From Gammaproteobacteria bacterium (GTDB taxonomy: Bacteria; Pseudomonadota; Gammaproteobacteria; Pseudomonadales; Ketobacteraceae), in assembly GCA_013178375.1 (NCBI GenBank), contig JABLXQ010000006.1:124001-188000 (forward strand): a stretch of 64,000 nt of DNA. Reading direction: 5' to 3'. A program made the position numbers and the translations under genes. Under the pieces are notes generated by a model that ran no database searches, was not told where the DNA came from, and saw only the letters and a program-made list of their open reading frames with translations. Shown in pieces: positions 37,188 to 46,130 of the stretch (the stretch's first letter is position 1; each line of letters starts with the position of its first letter).

Positions 37188-37313
37188 GGCTGATGCTCCT
37201 GCGGCTGATAGTCGGAAAGCTAGTGGTTCCCGGGGCTCAGGGTGTTGAGCTGCGTCACGGGATGGTATGCTGGCCAGCTTTCCAAGCCACATTTGCCCTG
37301 CGAGATTGTTGCC

Positions 37314-38372
37314 GTGAGTGAATTCTGGAGCCCGGTGGTGCACAGCCTGAAACCCTATGTGCCGGGCGAGCAGCCGAAGCTGTCCAACCTGATCAAGCTG
37401 AATACCAATGAAAACCCCTATGGCCCGTCGCCCAAAGTACTGCAGGCGCTGCAGGCCGAGGTGGCCGATTCCCTGCGCCTGTACCCGGACCCCACCGGCG
37501 CCGAACTGAAAGCGGCAGTGGCACGGCGGCACGGACTGACCCCGCAGCAAGTGTTCGTCGGCAACGGGTCGGACGAAGTGCTGGCCCACACGTTCCAGGC
37601 GCTGCTGAAGCATGAGAAGCCGCTGCTGTTTCCCGATATTTCCTACAGCTTCTATCCGGTCTATTGCCAGCTGTACCAGATCGATTTCCAGACCATTCCG
37701 CTGCGGGACGATTTCTCCATTGCGCTGGAGGATTACGCCCGGCCCAATGGCGGCATCATTTTCCCCAATCCGAACGCGCCCACCGGCAAACTGCTGGCGC
37801 TGGATGCCATCGAGCAACTGCTGCAGACGCACCCGCGCTCGGTGGTGGTGGTGGACGAAGCCTATGTGGATTTCGGTGGCCAGAGCGCGATTCCGCTGGT
37901 GGAACGTTACCCGAACCTGCTGGTGGTGCAGACCTTTTCCAAATCCCGTTCTTTGGCCGGCCTGCGGGTGGGTTTTGCGGTGGGCCAGGAAAAGCTGATC
38001 GAAGGGCTGGAGCGGGTGAAGGACAGTTTCAACTCCTATCCGCTGGACCGTTTTGCGTTGAAGGGCGCGGTGGCAGCGCTGGAGGACGATGCCTATTTCG
38101 TTTCCACCTGCGAGCGGATCATGCAGACGCGGGCGGTGCTGGTGCAGCAGCTGGAACAACTGGGTTTTGAGGTGGTGCCGTCGGCGGCGAATTTCGTGTT
38201 TGCCCGTCACCCGCGCCACAGTGCCGACAAAATCGCGGCGGCGCTGCGGGAGAAATCCATTATCGTGCGCCACTTCAAACTGCCGCGCATCGACCAGCAT
38301 TTGCGGATCACGATTGGTACCGATGCAGAGTGTGCCGCGCTGGTAAAAGCGCTGGTGTCTATTGTGGCATGA
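37314..38372 (+). CDS. hisC: Histidinol-phosphate aminotransferase
   Basis: The 352-residue fold-type I PLP enzyme has [14 protein letters not shown] at the N-terminal substrate loop, [20 protein letters not shown] (PLP-ring Asp) and [14 protein letters not shown] with the Schiff-base Lys210. It converts imidazole-acetol phosphate and glutamate to histidinol phosphate in histidine synthesis, and often also acts on aromatic amino acids. The GTG at 37314 begins at the typical HisC start; the ORF upstream to 37242 overlaps the promoter region. It stands alone here, away from a his operon. Confidence 0.92.
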   Translation: MSEFWSPVVHSLKPYVPGEQPKLSNLIKLNTNENPYGPSPKVLQALQAEVADSLRLYPDPTGAELKAAVARRHGLTPQQVFVGNGSDEVLAHTFQALLKHEKPLLFPDISYSFYPVYCQLYQIDFQTIPLRDDFSIALEDYARPNGGIIFPNPNAPTGKLLALDAIEQLLQTHPRSVVVVDEAYVDFGGQSAIPLVERYPNLLVVQTFSKSRSLAGLRVGFAVGQEKLIEGLERVKDSFNSYPLDRFALKGAVAALEDDAYFVSTCERIMQTRAVLVQQLEQLGFEVVPSAANFVFARHPRHSADKIAAALREKSIIVRHFKLPRIDQHLRITIGTDAECAALVKALVSIVA

Positions 38373-38479
38373 GGGGTGTTGCTTGAGGGATGTGGCTTGA
38401 AGCGGGCCGATAGGCGGCCGGTTGAGTTGCGTTTTTCGCACTACACTCAAGAGCAGGTCAATCCATCAAGGAGCATGCA

Positions 38480-38947
38480 ATGAGCAATGTGTACGGTTCG
38501 CCTGGCGCGGATCTGAATCAACCCCTGCAGGACGTTGAATACGTCGGTTTCTGGATGCGGGTGGTGGCGTCCATCATCGACAATATCTGGATGTTCGTGC
38601 TGTTTTTCATCCTGGCATTCGTGGTGGTGCTGGCGACCGGACTGGATGAAAGCGTGCTGGACAGCCTGGTCGGCACCTTGCTGCAAATAGTGCTGCCGTT
38701 CGTGATCATCGTGGGTTTCTGGGTGAAGTATGCGGCCACGCCGGGCAAGATGGTGTTCCGGGCGAAAATTCTGGATGCCAACACGCTGGAGCCGGTGCCG
38801 GCGGGCCGTCTGGTATTGCGCTATATCGGCTATTTTGTTTGTGTGCTCACACTGTTTATCGGCTTTATCTGGGTGGGTATCGACAAGCGCAAGCAGGGTT
38901 TGCACGACAAGATTGCCGGAACCGTGGTAGTGCGGGAAAAACAGTAA
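38480..38947 (+). CDS. RDD family membrane protein
   Basis: The 155-residue protein has an RDD domain: VEYVGFWMRVVASIIDNIWMFVLFFILAF carries the typical R and D residues, with a second pair of hydrophobic segments at LVGTLLQIVLPFVIIVGFWVKY and LRYIGYFVCVLTLFIGFIWVGID. The late motifs TPGKMVFRAKILD and RKQGLHDKIAGTVVV are diagnostic. Function is unknown; some RDD proteins have been suggested to act as Na+/H+ transporters. AAGGAG lies 7 bases before the ATG. Confidence 0.92.
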   Translation: MSNVYGSPGADLNQPLQDVEYVGFWMRVVASIIDNIWMFVLFFILAFVVVLATGLDESVLDSLVGTLLQIVLPFVIIVGFWVKYAATPGKMVFRAKILDANTLEPVPAGRLVLRYIGYFVCVLTLFIGFIWVGIDKRKQGLHDKIAGTVVVREKQ

Positions 38948-38974
38948 GCGTCCTTAGTAGTGGTGCCCGGCAAC

Positions 38975-39032
38975 AAAAAGCCGCACTGACAGCCACGAGT
39001 TCGCGGCAGGAGGCTGTCAGTGCGGTTTTTGT
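38975..39032. terminator. Strong bidirectional terminator between RDD and fmdB
   Basis: A perfect 14-base stem (38981-38994 with 39012-39025) has a 17-base loop, is preceded by AAAAAG and followed by a T-run. It can end the RDD transcript rightwards and the long fmd operon leftwards. Confidence 0.9.
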
Positions 39033-39052
39033 TTTTTTCAACACGGCAACTT

Positions 39053-39409
39053 TCAGTGGCTGATCATCCAGGGCCGCATCGACGGAAATACCTTGCTGCC
39101 GTCGGCGGTGTACAGCAGGTTGGATTTGCGTTGCTGCGCGTGACAGCCGCAATCCTTGCCGTGTTTGTGCTTGCTGGCCTCCTCCCGTATTTCCTTGTTG
39201 GAAAACACCGGTTCGTGCCGCGCCTTTTCGTTGGTGGCGAACGCCTTGCGCCGTTCCTCCGCCATCGCCAGAAACTGGGGCGAGAACAGGATCACCCGGG
39301 GTGACAGCGTGCCGCATTGTGGGCACGCGCAGGGTTGGTCGAAGGCCGCCAGTGGCACCAGTTCCTGGAACACGCCGTGGCTTGTGCATTTGTAGTCGTA
39401 CAGGGGCAT
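39053..39409 (-). CDS. fmdB: FmdB-family zinc-ribbon protein
   Basis: The 118-residue protein starts MPLYDYKCTSHGVFQELVPL, the FmdB signature, and has CxxC pairs (PCACPQCG) forming a zinc ribbon with the N-terminal Cys. The C-terminal half is charged and has CGCH. FmdB is described as a putative regulator of the formamidase genes of Methylophilus. It is the last gene of the operon, 33 bases after fmdA. GGAGGA lies before the ATG. A conserved-context regulatory or chaperone role is likely but not proven. Confidence 0.9.
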   Translation of the reverse strand: MPLYDYKCTSHGVFQELVPLAAFDQPCACPQCGTLSPRVILFSPQFLAMAEERRKAFATNEKARHEPVFSNKEIREEASKHKHGKDCGCHAQQRKSNLLYTADGSKVFPSMRPWMISH

Positions 39410-39442
39410 GAATTGTCCTCCGTCTGCTTATTTCAGATTCTT

Positions 39443-40675
39443 TTATTTCAGATCGGGAGCCAGCGGCACGTCGATGCTGCCGTCGAGATATTTCTTCGGC
39501 CCGTCGACATTGGGCTTCACATCGAACTCGAAAATATCCGTGGGCAGCCAGAGGGTGGCGCAGGCGTTGGGCACATCCACCACACCACTGATATGACCCT
39601 GCACTGGCGCGGTGCCCAGAATCGCGTAGGCCTGCGCGCGGCTGTAACCGAACTTGGTGAGATATTCGATCGCGTTCAGACAGGCCTGACGATAGGCGAT
39701 GTGCACGTCGAGATAATGCTGCTTGCCCTGCTCATCCACCGAGATGCCTTCGAAGATCAGGTAGTCGTCATATTTCGGCGTGATGGGGCTGGGTTTGAAA
39801 ATCGGATTCTTGATGCCGTATTTCTTCATGCCGTCCTTGATCAGGCTGACCCGCAGGTGAATCCAGCCCGCCATTTCGATAGCGCCGCAAAACGTTATTT
39901 CGCCGTCGCCCTGACTGAAGTGCAGATCGCCGACGGACAGCCCGCCGCCTTTGACATAGACGGGGAAATACACTTTCGAACCGCGCGACAGATCCTTGAT
40001 GTCGCAGTTGCCGCCGTGTTCGCGCGGAGGCACGGTGCGCGCGCCTTCGGCCGCCGCCACCGCTGCATCTTCTTTTTTCATCTTGCCCATGTGCGCGGTG
40101 GGTGCGTAGGGCAGGTTGGCGAGGCCAGGCACGCGGGTGGGATCGGTGTCGAACAGTTCCTTCTCGCGCTTGTTCCATTCCGCCAGCATTTCCTTCGACG
40201 GCAGGCAGCCGATCAGGCCGGGGTGAATCAAGCCGGCGAATTCCACGCCGGGCACGTGGCGGGATTTGGTGAACATGCCGTTGAAATCCCATATCGATTT
40301 CTGTGCCTCGGGAAAATGTTCGGTGAGGAAACCGCCGCCGTTTTTCTTCGAGAAAAATCCGTTGAAACCCCACAGGCTTTCTTGAAAGGCGCCGATGTCG
40401 AGAATGTCCACCACCAGCAGATCGCCGGGCTCGGCGCCTTCCACGCCCACCGGGCCAGACAGGAAATGCACCTGCGACAGATCCACGTCGCGCACATCGG
40501 CAGCGTCGTCATTGTTTTTGATCTGGCCGCCGGTCCAGTCGTAGCACTCGATAATGAAATCATCGCCGGGCTTGACCATCGCCGCCATCGGAATATCCGG
40601 ATGCCAGCGGTTGTGGATGGTGTCCTGTTCGTAGGGCGATTTCTTCAGGTCGATTTTGATGATGGTCTCAGCCAT
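39443..40675 (-). CDS. fmdA: Formamidase/acetamidase family amidohydrolase
   Basis: The 410-residue protein matches the FmdA/AmdA family: IHNRWHPDIPMAAMVKPGDDFIIECYDWTGGQI at the start, HFLSGPVGVEGAEPGDLLVVDI in the first third, and YSRAQAYAILGTAPVQGHISGVVDVPNACATLWLP near the end. Length equals the roughly 407 residues of Methylophilus FmdA. These metal-dependent enzymes hydrolyse formamide and short amides to carboxylate and ammonia in the cytoplasm. It sits directly downstream of the urtABCDE-like transporter genes, which should supply the substrate. GAGGTGA precedes the ATG. Confidence 0.93.
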   Translation of the reverse strand: MAETIIKIDLKKSPYEQDTIHNRWHPDIPMAAMVKPGDDFIIECYDWTGGQIKNNDDAADVRDVDLSQVHFLSGPVGVEGAEPGDLLVVDILDIGAFQESLWGFNGFFSKKNGGGFLTEHFPEAQKSIWDFNGMFTKSRHVPGVEFAGLIHPGLIGCLPSKEMLAEWNKREKELFDTDPTRVPGLANLPYAPTAHMGKMKKEDAAVAAAEGARTVPPREHGGNCDIKDLSRGSKVYFPVYVKGGGLSVGDLHFSQGDGEITFCGAIEMAGWIHLRVSLIKDGMKKYGIKNPIFKPSPITPKYDDYLIFEGISVDEQGKQHYLDVHIAYRQACLNAIEYLTKFGYSRAQAYAILGTAPVQGHISGVVDVPNACATLWLPTDIFEFDVKPNVDGPKKYLDGSIDVPLAPDLK

Positions 40676-40745
40676 TGCATGTCACCTCTAGCCGTTTTTG
40701 GGATGATACTGCTGTTGAACTGCGTGCCCGACTGCCGGTTAAACC

Positions 40746-41435
40746 TCACACCGACAGGTAGGCCGCGATTTTTGCCTCGTTGACATTGGCGCGCTCTTCC
40801 TCCGCCACGATGTCACCTTTTTCCAGCACCAGAATGCGATCGGCAATATCCAGTGCGAAACTCAATACCTGTTCGGACACGATGATCGACAAACCTTTTT
40901 CATCGCGGATGCGTTTCAGCGTGCGCGCCATTTCGCGAATGATCGACGGCTGGATACCTTCAGTGGGTTCATCGAGCAGAAGCAGTTTGGGCCGGCTCGC
41001 CAGCGCGCGGGCAATGGCCAGCTGTTGCTGCTGGCCGCCGGACAGATTGCCGCCGCGTCGGGATTTCATTTCCAGCAGCACGGGAAACAGGTCGTACAGA
41101 TCCTGCGGAATTTTTTTGTCTTTCACCGTGGTGAGTCCGGTTTCGATGTTTTCCTTCACGGTCATGGTGGAAAAAATCATGCGGCCCTGGGGCACGAAAC
41201 CGACGCCACTGGCCACGCGCTGGTGGCTTTTCATCGACGTGAGATCGGTGCCATCCAGTTTCACGCTGCCCTTGCGGCTGGGCAGGATGCCCATCAGGGA
41301 TTTCATCAGCGTGGTTTTGCCCATGCCGTTGCGGCCCATGATGGCGACGATTTCCTTCGGTTTGATTTCGAAATTCAGGTTGTGGATGACTTCGCTCTGG
41401 CCATAGGCCACCTGATATTGCGATACGGAAAGCAT
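40746..41435 (-). CDS. urtE: Urea/short-amide ABC transporter ATP-binding protein UrtE
   Basis: The 229-residue ATPase has Walker A (GRNGMGKTT), the ABC signature (LSGGQQQQLAIARAL) and Walker B (LLLLDEPTEG), followed by the UrtE segment IQPSIIREMARTLKRI. It powers import together with UrtD. The true start is the ATG at 41435 (GAGGAG upstream), 10 bases after the urtD stop; the ORF extension upstream is a urtD shadow. Close relatives in Methylophilus are fmd genes for amide uptake. Confidence 0.93.
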   Translation of the reverse strand: MLSVSQYQVAYGQSEVIHNLNFEIKPKEIVAIMGRNGMGKTTLMKSLMGILPSRKGSVKLDGTDLTSMKSHQRVASGVGFVPQGRMIFSTMTVKENIETGLTTVKDKKIPQDLYDLFPVLLEMKSRRGGNLSGGQQQQLAIARALASRPKLLLLDEPTEGIQPSIIREMARTLKRIRDEKGLSIIVSEQVLSFALDIADRILVLEKGDIVAEEERANVNEAKIAAYLSV

Positions 41436-41445
41436 GGTGTGCTCC

Positions 41446-42210
41446 TCAATGGCCCAGATAAACTTCGACGACTTTGGGATCGGTCTTGACCCGTTCCATG
41501 GAGCCTTCCGACAACACCTTGCCCTGATGCAGCACGGTGACGCGGTCGGCGATGTCTTCCACAAACTGCATGTCGTGTTCGATCACGATTACGGAACGGT
41601 TCTTGGTGATGCGATGCAGCAGTTCGGCGGTCTGTTTGCGTTCGGCGACCGACATGCCGGCCACCGGTTCATCGAGCATCAACAGGTCGGGGTTCTGGAT
41701 CAGCAGCATGCCGATCTCCAGCCACTGTTTCTGGCCGTGGCTGAGCAGGCCCGCTTCCTTGCCGAGCAGATCCTTGAGAAAAATCATTTCCGCGATTTCC
41801 TCCACCTTCTCGATAACTTCCCTGTCCCGCTTGAAGGTGAGCGCGCCCCACACATTGCGTCCTCTCGGATAGGAAATTTCCAGGTTCTCAAACACCGACA
41901 GATCTTCGTAGATCGACGGATTCTGGAACTTGCGGCCGACCCCGGCGTGCACGATCTGGTGCTCCTTCATTTTGGTAAGTTCCTTGCCGCGGAACTTGAT
42001 GGAGCCCGTGGTGGCTTTGGTGCGGCCGCAGATCAGATCCAGCACTGTGGTTTTGCCTGCGCCATTGGGGCCGATGATGACGCGGATTTCGTTTTCATCG
42101 ACGTAGAACGACAGATCGTTGACCGCCTTGAAACCGTCGAAGGAAACCGTGAGCCCTTCCACTGCGAGGACGAAATCCTTGGCGCCAATGCTTACGTTGG
42201 AAATGGTCAT
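41446..42210 (-). CDS. urtD: Urea/short-amide ABC transporter ATP-binding protein UrtD
   Basis: The 254-residue ATPase has Walker A (IGPNGAGKTTVLDLICGRT), the family signature LLSHGQKQWLEIGMLL (a SHGQ form usual in UrtD), and Walker B (LLMLDEPVAGM). The FDGFKAVNDLSFYV segment before Walker A is typical of UrtD. It is paired with UrtE and is the fourth gene of the transporter set, 3 bases after urtC. AGGAG is 6 bases before the ATG. Confidence 0.94.
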   Translation of the reverse strand: MTISNVSIGAKDFVLAVEGLTVSFDGFKAVNDLSFYVDENEIRVIIGPNGAGKTTVLDLICGRTKATTGSIKFRGKELTKMKEHQIVHAGVGRKFQNPSIYEDLSVFENLEISYPRGRNVWGALTFKRDREVIEKVEEIAEMIFLKDLLGKEAGLLSHGQKQWLEIGMLLIQNPDLLMLDEPVAGMSVAERKQTAELLHRITKNRSVIVIEHDMQFVEDIADRVTVLHQGKVLSEGSMERVKTDPKVVEVYLGH

Positions 42211-42213
42211 GGT

Positions 42214-43353
42214 TCAGCTCCTGGATTCCAGCGGATTGGTGGTGAGCGGTCGCGGGGTTTTCAGATTGGCGAGCCATTTGTCGACGCGCGGTGCCACCCA
42301 GGTCTGATACAAACCGGCCAGACCGTTGGGGAAAGCCAACACCACTGCGATGAACAAACCGCCCATGGCCAGCAACCACAATTCAGGAAAACTTTCCGAG
42401 AAACTGGTTTTGGCCCAGTTCACCAGCAGCGTGCCGTACACCGCGCCGAGCAGTGAAAGGCGGCCGCCGACGGCGCAGAAAATTACCATTTCAATGGACG
42501 GCACGATGCCGACGAAGGACGGCGACATGAAACCCACCTGCAAGGTGAACATGGCGCCACCGATGGCAGAAAATGCGGCGCCGAGGCAGAACACGAAAAT
42601 CTTGAAATTGGAAACGTCGTAGCCGGAGAAGCGCACGCGGTCTTCCCTTTCGCGCATTGCTACCAGCAGGCGGCCGAGCTTGCTCTTGCGCACGTACTGC
42701 GCCGCGAACAGACACAGGAACAGTATGGCCACGTTGACGAAGTACAGAATGTATTTCGCTTCGTCGGAGCGGATGTCCCAGCCTTTCAGCGTACGCAGGT
42801 CGGTGATGCCGTTGACGCCGCCGGTGTAGCCCTGCTGGCCGATGATCAGGATGGTGAGGATCGCAGCAAGTGCCTGGGTGATGATGGCGAAGTACACGCC
42901 GCCGACACGACGCTTGAACATGGCCACGCCGATGAAGTAGGCGAAGATGGATGGCACCACGATCACCGCAATCAGGGTGAAGGTCAGGCTGTGGAAGGGT
43001 TGCCAAAAAAATGGCAATTCGGTGAGCTGGTTCCAGTCCATGAAATCCGGAATGCCCGGGGTGGACTGGATTTTGGTGGCTTCCGGATTGGAGGCTTCCA
43101 GTTTCAGGAACATCGCCATGCAGTAACCGCCGAGGCCGAAGAACACGCCCTGACCCAGGCTGAGAATGCCGCCATAACCCCAGCACAGCACCAGACCCAG
43201 CGCGACAAACGCGTAGGTAAGATATTTGCCCACCAGATTGAGGCGGAAAATATCCATCGACAGCGGAAAGATCACCAGCAGCAGTATCGCCAGCAGCGCG
43301 AAGCCGAGCAGATCCTGTTGCGGAAGGTAGGATTTGAAACCGTGATATGACAT
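42214..43353 (-). CDS. urtC: Urea/short-amide ABC transporter permease UrtC
   Basis: The 379-residue permease has about 9-10 membrane helices and the LivM/UrtC-family motifs WGYGGILSLGQGVFFGLGGYCMAMFL near the N-terminus and FSAIGGAMFTLQVGFMSPSFVGIVPSIEMVIFCAVGGRLSLLGAVYGTLLVN later, the EAA-like coupling region. It forms the channel with UrtB. The ATG is preceded by AAGGAGA. There are 32 bases from urtB. Confidence 0.94.
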   Translation of the reverse strand: MSYHGFKSYLPQQDLLGFALLAILLLVIFPLSMDIFRLNLVGKYLTYAFVALGLVLCWGYGGILSLGQGVFFGLGGYCMAMFLKLEASNPEATKIQSTPGIPDFMDWNQLTELPFFWQPFHSLTFTLIAVIVVPSIFAYFIGVAMFKRRVGGVYFAIITQALAAILTILIIGQQGYTGGVNGITDLRTLKGWDIRSDEAKYILYFVNVAILFLCLFAAQYVRKSKLGRLLVAMREREDRVRFSGYDVSNFKIFVFCLGAAFSAIGGAMFTLQVGFMSPSFVGIVPSIEMVIFCAVGGRLSLLGAVYGTLLVNWAKTSFSESFPELWLLAMGGLFIAVVLAFPNGLAGLYQTWVAPRVDKWLANLKTPRPLTTNPLESRS

Positions 43354-43385
43354 CGTGTGTTCTCCTTACTGCGTTGCCAGGATGC

Positions 43386-44312
43386 TTAGCGACGAATCTT
43401 CAGTGCGAACAGACCTTGTGGCCGCAGCATCAGGATGCCGACCACCACCAACAGCGTGAGCACTTTCGCCATGGAACCGCTGAGGAAAAATTCCATGGTG
43501 GATTGCGCCTGCGAAATGGTGAACGCCGATGCGATGGTGCCGAGCAGACTGGATGCGCCGCCGAACACCACCACCAGGAAGGTGTCGACAATATAGAGCT
43601 GACCGGACGTGGGGCCGGTGGAACCGATCATGGTGAAGGCGCTGCCCGCGATACCGGCGATGCCGCAACCCAGCGCGAACGTCATGCGGTCGACTTTTTC
43701 GGTGTTGATGCCTACCGCGCCGGCCATGGTGCGGTTTTGCACCACGGCGCGCACCTGGCAACCCCAGCGCGAGCGATACATCATCAGGGCAACACCAACG
43801 GCGATGATCAGGGTGAGACCCATGACGAACAGACCATTGATGGGGATTTCGATGGATTCACTGAGTGCGACGGAACCCATCAGCCAGTCCGGCAAGGTGA
43901 CGCCGACTTCGCGGGCACCGAATACCGAACGGTAAATCTGTTGCAGGATCAGGCTCAGACCCCAGGTGGCCAGCAGCGTGTCGAGCGGACGCTTGTACAG
44001 GTGACGGATCAACCCCCATTCCACCAGCGCCCCGAGCGCAAAGGTGACGATGAAGGCGAGTATCATCGCCACGAAAAAATAGATGTCGAAAAGATTCTGT
44101 GCATACTCGGAAAAAATATGGGACGTCAGATAGGTGATATAGGCGCCCAGGATCATGAATTCGCCGTGAGCCATGTTGATCACGCCCATCTGGCCGAAGA
44201 TGATCGCGAGTCCCAGCGCCATCAGAACGAAAACGGAAAACAGAATGAGTCCGGCAAATGCCTGCATCGCGAAGATGGATGTCAGTTCTGCCATGCTGTA
44301 GTCGGCGAACAT
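43386..44312 (-). CDS. urtB: Urea/short-amide ABC transporter permease UrtB
   Basis: The 308-residue permease of the LivH/UrtB group has about eight helices, GLAIIFGQMGVINMAHGEFMILGAY near the start and GGASSLLGTIASAFTISQAQSTMEFFL near the end. It lacks the long N-terminal extension found in some UrtB proteins. The ATG is preceded by AGGAGG. A 268-base gap with a large inverted repeat separates it from urtA, so expression of the binding protein and the permeases can differ. Confidence 0.93.
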   Translation of the reverse strand: MFADYSMAELTSIFAMQAFAGLILFSVFVLMALGLAIIFGQMGVINMAHGEFMILGAYITYLTSHIFSEYAQNLFDIYFFVAMILAFIVTFALGALVEWGLIRHLYKRPLDTLLATWGLSLILQQIYRSVFGAREVGVTLPDWLMGSVALSESIEIPINGLFVMGLTLIIAVGVALMMYRSRWGCQVRAVVQNRTMAGAVGINTEKVDRMTFALGCGIAGIAGSAFTMIGSTGPTSGQLYIVDTFLVVVFGGASSLLGTIASAFTISQAQSTMEFFLSGSMAKVLTLLVVVGILMLRPQGLFALKIRR

Positions 44313-44416
44313 TGAGGCCTCCTGAGACCGGTGGTAATGAGTGGTGCTGTGTTGCGTACTGCATGCGTGCTACGAACGTGCTACGAAAGTACAGCGGGAT
44401 CGAAAAGTGGCAGGGA

Positions 44417-44526
44417 GCAGCTGGTCCGGGATCGGATTCAGGACCGTCTGCGGCCATGGATGGCCGCAGACGAGCCTACAGGGATGTACTTGTGGCGTGT
44501 CCTGAATCCGATCCCGGACCTGCTGC
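44417..44526. repeat. Compound inverted repeat between urtA and urtB
   Basis: Outer arms of 28 bases with one mismatch (22 of them perfect, 44423-44444 with 44499-44520) enclose an inner perfect hairpin of 12 base pairs with a 4-base loop (44445-44472) and an asymmetric spacer (44473-44498). It resembles an intergenic palindromic (REP/MITE-like) element. In RNA it would form a very stable structure between the binding-protein and permease cistrons. It has no T-run, so it is more likely a stabiliser or partial block than a standard terminator. The rest of the gap 44313-44580 holds no gene. Confidence 0.85.
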
Positions 44527-44580
44527 GGTACATCCCGGCTACTGCCAACTTAACCAACTTTCATCGATCCAAAACCAACC

Positions 44581-45843
44581 TCACTGATAACCTTCCGGAA
44601 ACGGATCGGGCTCCATCAGCTCCTTGGTTTCGTACACCACTTTGTACTGCCCATCCAGCTGCGCGTGACCGATGCGGGTTTTCGACCACAGGTGATGATT
44701 CGGGTGAATCTTCACGTAACCTTCCGGCGCGGTCGTCAGTTCAATACCCGGAGACGCAGCCTTGATCTTGTCGATATCAAACGACCCGGCTTTCTCCACC
44801 GCCGCCTTCCACAACCAAGGCCCCAGATAAGCCGCCTGCGTCACATCGCCGATCACAATGTCCTTGCCCCACTTCGCCTTGAACGCTTCAACAAATTTCT
44901 TGTTGTTGTCGTTGTCCAGACTCTGGAAATATTTCATCGACGCGTAGGCACCCACCATGTTCTCGCCACCGATCCCCAGGATCTCGTCCTCGGTCACAGA
45001 AATGGTCAGCACCAGCGGTTTTTCCTTGGTCATGTCGATACCGGCAGCTTTCAGCTGCTTGTAAAACGCCACGTTGGAACCACCCACCACAATTGCGTAG
45101 ATGACATCGGGCTTTTTCAGCTTGATCTTGTTGATCACCGAGTTGAACTGCGTGTGGCCCAGCGGGTAATACTCCTCACCCACCACTTTCAGACCCAGCT
45201 TCTCGATGTGCTTGCGTGCAATCTTGTTGGAAGTACGCGGCCAGATATAATCCGAGCCCAGCAGATAAAACGACTTGGCGCCTTTCTCCTTCACCACCCA
45301 GTCGATGCCGGCCAGAATCTGCTGCGTGGCTTCCTGGCCGGTGTAAATCACGTTGGGTGATTCTTCCAGACCTTCATAAAACGTCGGGTAATACAGCATG
45401 CCGTTGTACTGCTCGAACACGGGCAACACCGCCTTGCGCGACGCTGAGGTCCAGCAGCCGAACACTGCCGCCACCTTGTCGTTCACCAGCAATTTTTTCG
45501 ATTTTTCTGCGAAGGTCGGCCAGTCGCTGGCGCCGTCTTCCTGAATGAATTCAATCTTGCGACCCAGAACGCCCCCCATGGCGTTGATCTGGTCGATGGC
45601 GAGTTTTTCCGCCTGCACCGATCCGGTTTCGCTGATCGCCATGGTGCCGGTGACGGAATGCAGAATGCCCACTTTCACGGTGCTGTCGGTTACCGCCAGG
45701 CCGGTGGTGTTCACCTCGGCGGTGGACGCCGCCAGTGCGGAATGGCTCAGCAGCATGGCGGCCGGCAGCGCGAGCATGCCCTGCAGTATCCGCCGCCGCA
45801 GCGACGAGTGTGGTTTTTTGGAGCCAGGGAATTTTGTCAGCAT
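44581..45843 (-). CDS. urtA: Urea/short-amide ABC transporter substrate-binding protein UrtA
   Basis: The 420-residue periplasmic protein has a signal peptide with a twin-arginine-like start (SSLRRRILQGMLALPAAMLL, cleavage near ALA). Then comes the type I periplasmic-binding fold of UrtA/FmdD/AmiC: VKVGILHSVTGTMAISETG, FGCWTSASRKAVLPVFE, LYYPTFYEGLEESPNVIYTG and NSYAxxK-type late segments. The binding-site segments are shared by urea and short-amide binding proteins, so the ligand cannot be settled; fmdA downstream favours amides. Start ATG 45843 with GAGAGG. It is first in the operon and divergent from the sensor kinase. Confidence 0.93.
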   Translation of the reverse strand: MLTKFPGSKKPHSSLRRRILQGMLALPAAMLLSHSALAASTAEVNTTGLAVTDSTVKVGILHSVTGTMAISETGSVQAEKLAIDQINAMGGVLGRKIEFIQEDGASDWPTFAEKSKKLLVNDKVAAVFGCWTSASRKAVLPVFEQYNGMLYYPTFYEGLEESPNVIYTGQEATQQILAGIDWVVKEKGAKSFYLLGSDYIWPRTSNKIARKHIEKLGLKVVGEEYYPLGHTQFNSVINKIKLKKPDVIYAIVVGGSNVAFYKQLKAAGIDMTKEKPLVLTISVTEDEILGIGGENMVGAYASMKYFQSLDNDNNKKFVEAFKAKWGKDIVIGDVTQAAYLGPWLWKAAVEKAGSFDIDKIKAASPGIELTTAPEGYVKIHPNHHLWSKTRIGHAQLDGQYKVVYETKELMEPDPFPEGYQ

Positions 45844-45959
45844 GGTACAACCTCTCAGGCAATCGGATCGGAATGGGACACCGTGTGTCGGGACCGAGTA
45901 TTGATTGCCTGCCCGCGCGCGCCAATTCGGGAAATGCCCCAGGGCGTCGCGTCGAACTA

Positions 45960-45971
45960 CGTCAAATGACG
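45960..45971. promoter_or_regulatory. Inverted repeat in the urtA/sensor divergent region
   Basis: CGTCAaaTGACG is an inverted repeat (5-base arms) near the middle of the 287-base region between urtA (45843) and the sensor (46131). It is a candidate binding site for the adjacent REC-LuxR regulator. Nearby GCGTCG repeats may add sites. The region has no gene. Confidence 0.35.
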
Positions 45972-46038
45972 CATAGGGCTGGCAGGGTGGACGGGGTATT
46001 TTGCGTAGGTAGCCGGCCTTCCATTAACCGGCTTCGGC

Positions 46039-46054
46039 TGGTATGCAACTTGCC
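46039..46054 (+). promoter_or_regulatory. Sigma54-like -24/-12 promoter before the NCS1-kinase gene
   Basis: TGGTATGcaacTTGCC fits the sigma54 consensus TGGCAC-n5-TTGCA in the GG and GC dinucleotides with exactly 10 bases between them; only minor positions differ. Transcription would start near 46065, 66 bases before the ATG. A sigma54 promoter would tie this signalling unit to nitrogen status. Confidence 0.5.
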
Positions 46055-46130
46055 TTTCCTGCAATGCCCCTAGCCATTGTCCCGCTCAGGCCAATCCGGA
46101 AGCACAGCAGAAGTAGACCCGAACCCGACC

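Noticed and set aside
36735-38450. 571-codon minus-strand frame suggesting a large fusion protein
   Set aside because: Only the last 150 codons resemble a protein; the rest is antisense to hisC. The true start is 37187 with a good ribosome site.
46061-46077. Sigma54-like element on the minus strand for urtA (TGGCTAGGGGCATTGCA)
   Set aside because: GG and GC are separated by 11 bases, not 10, and the site is over 200 bases from the urtA start.
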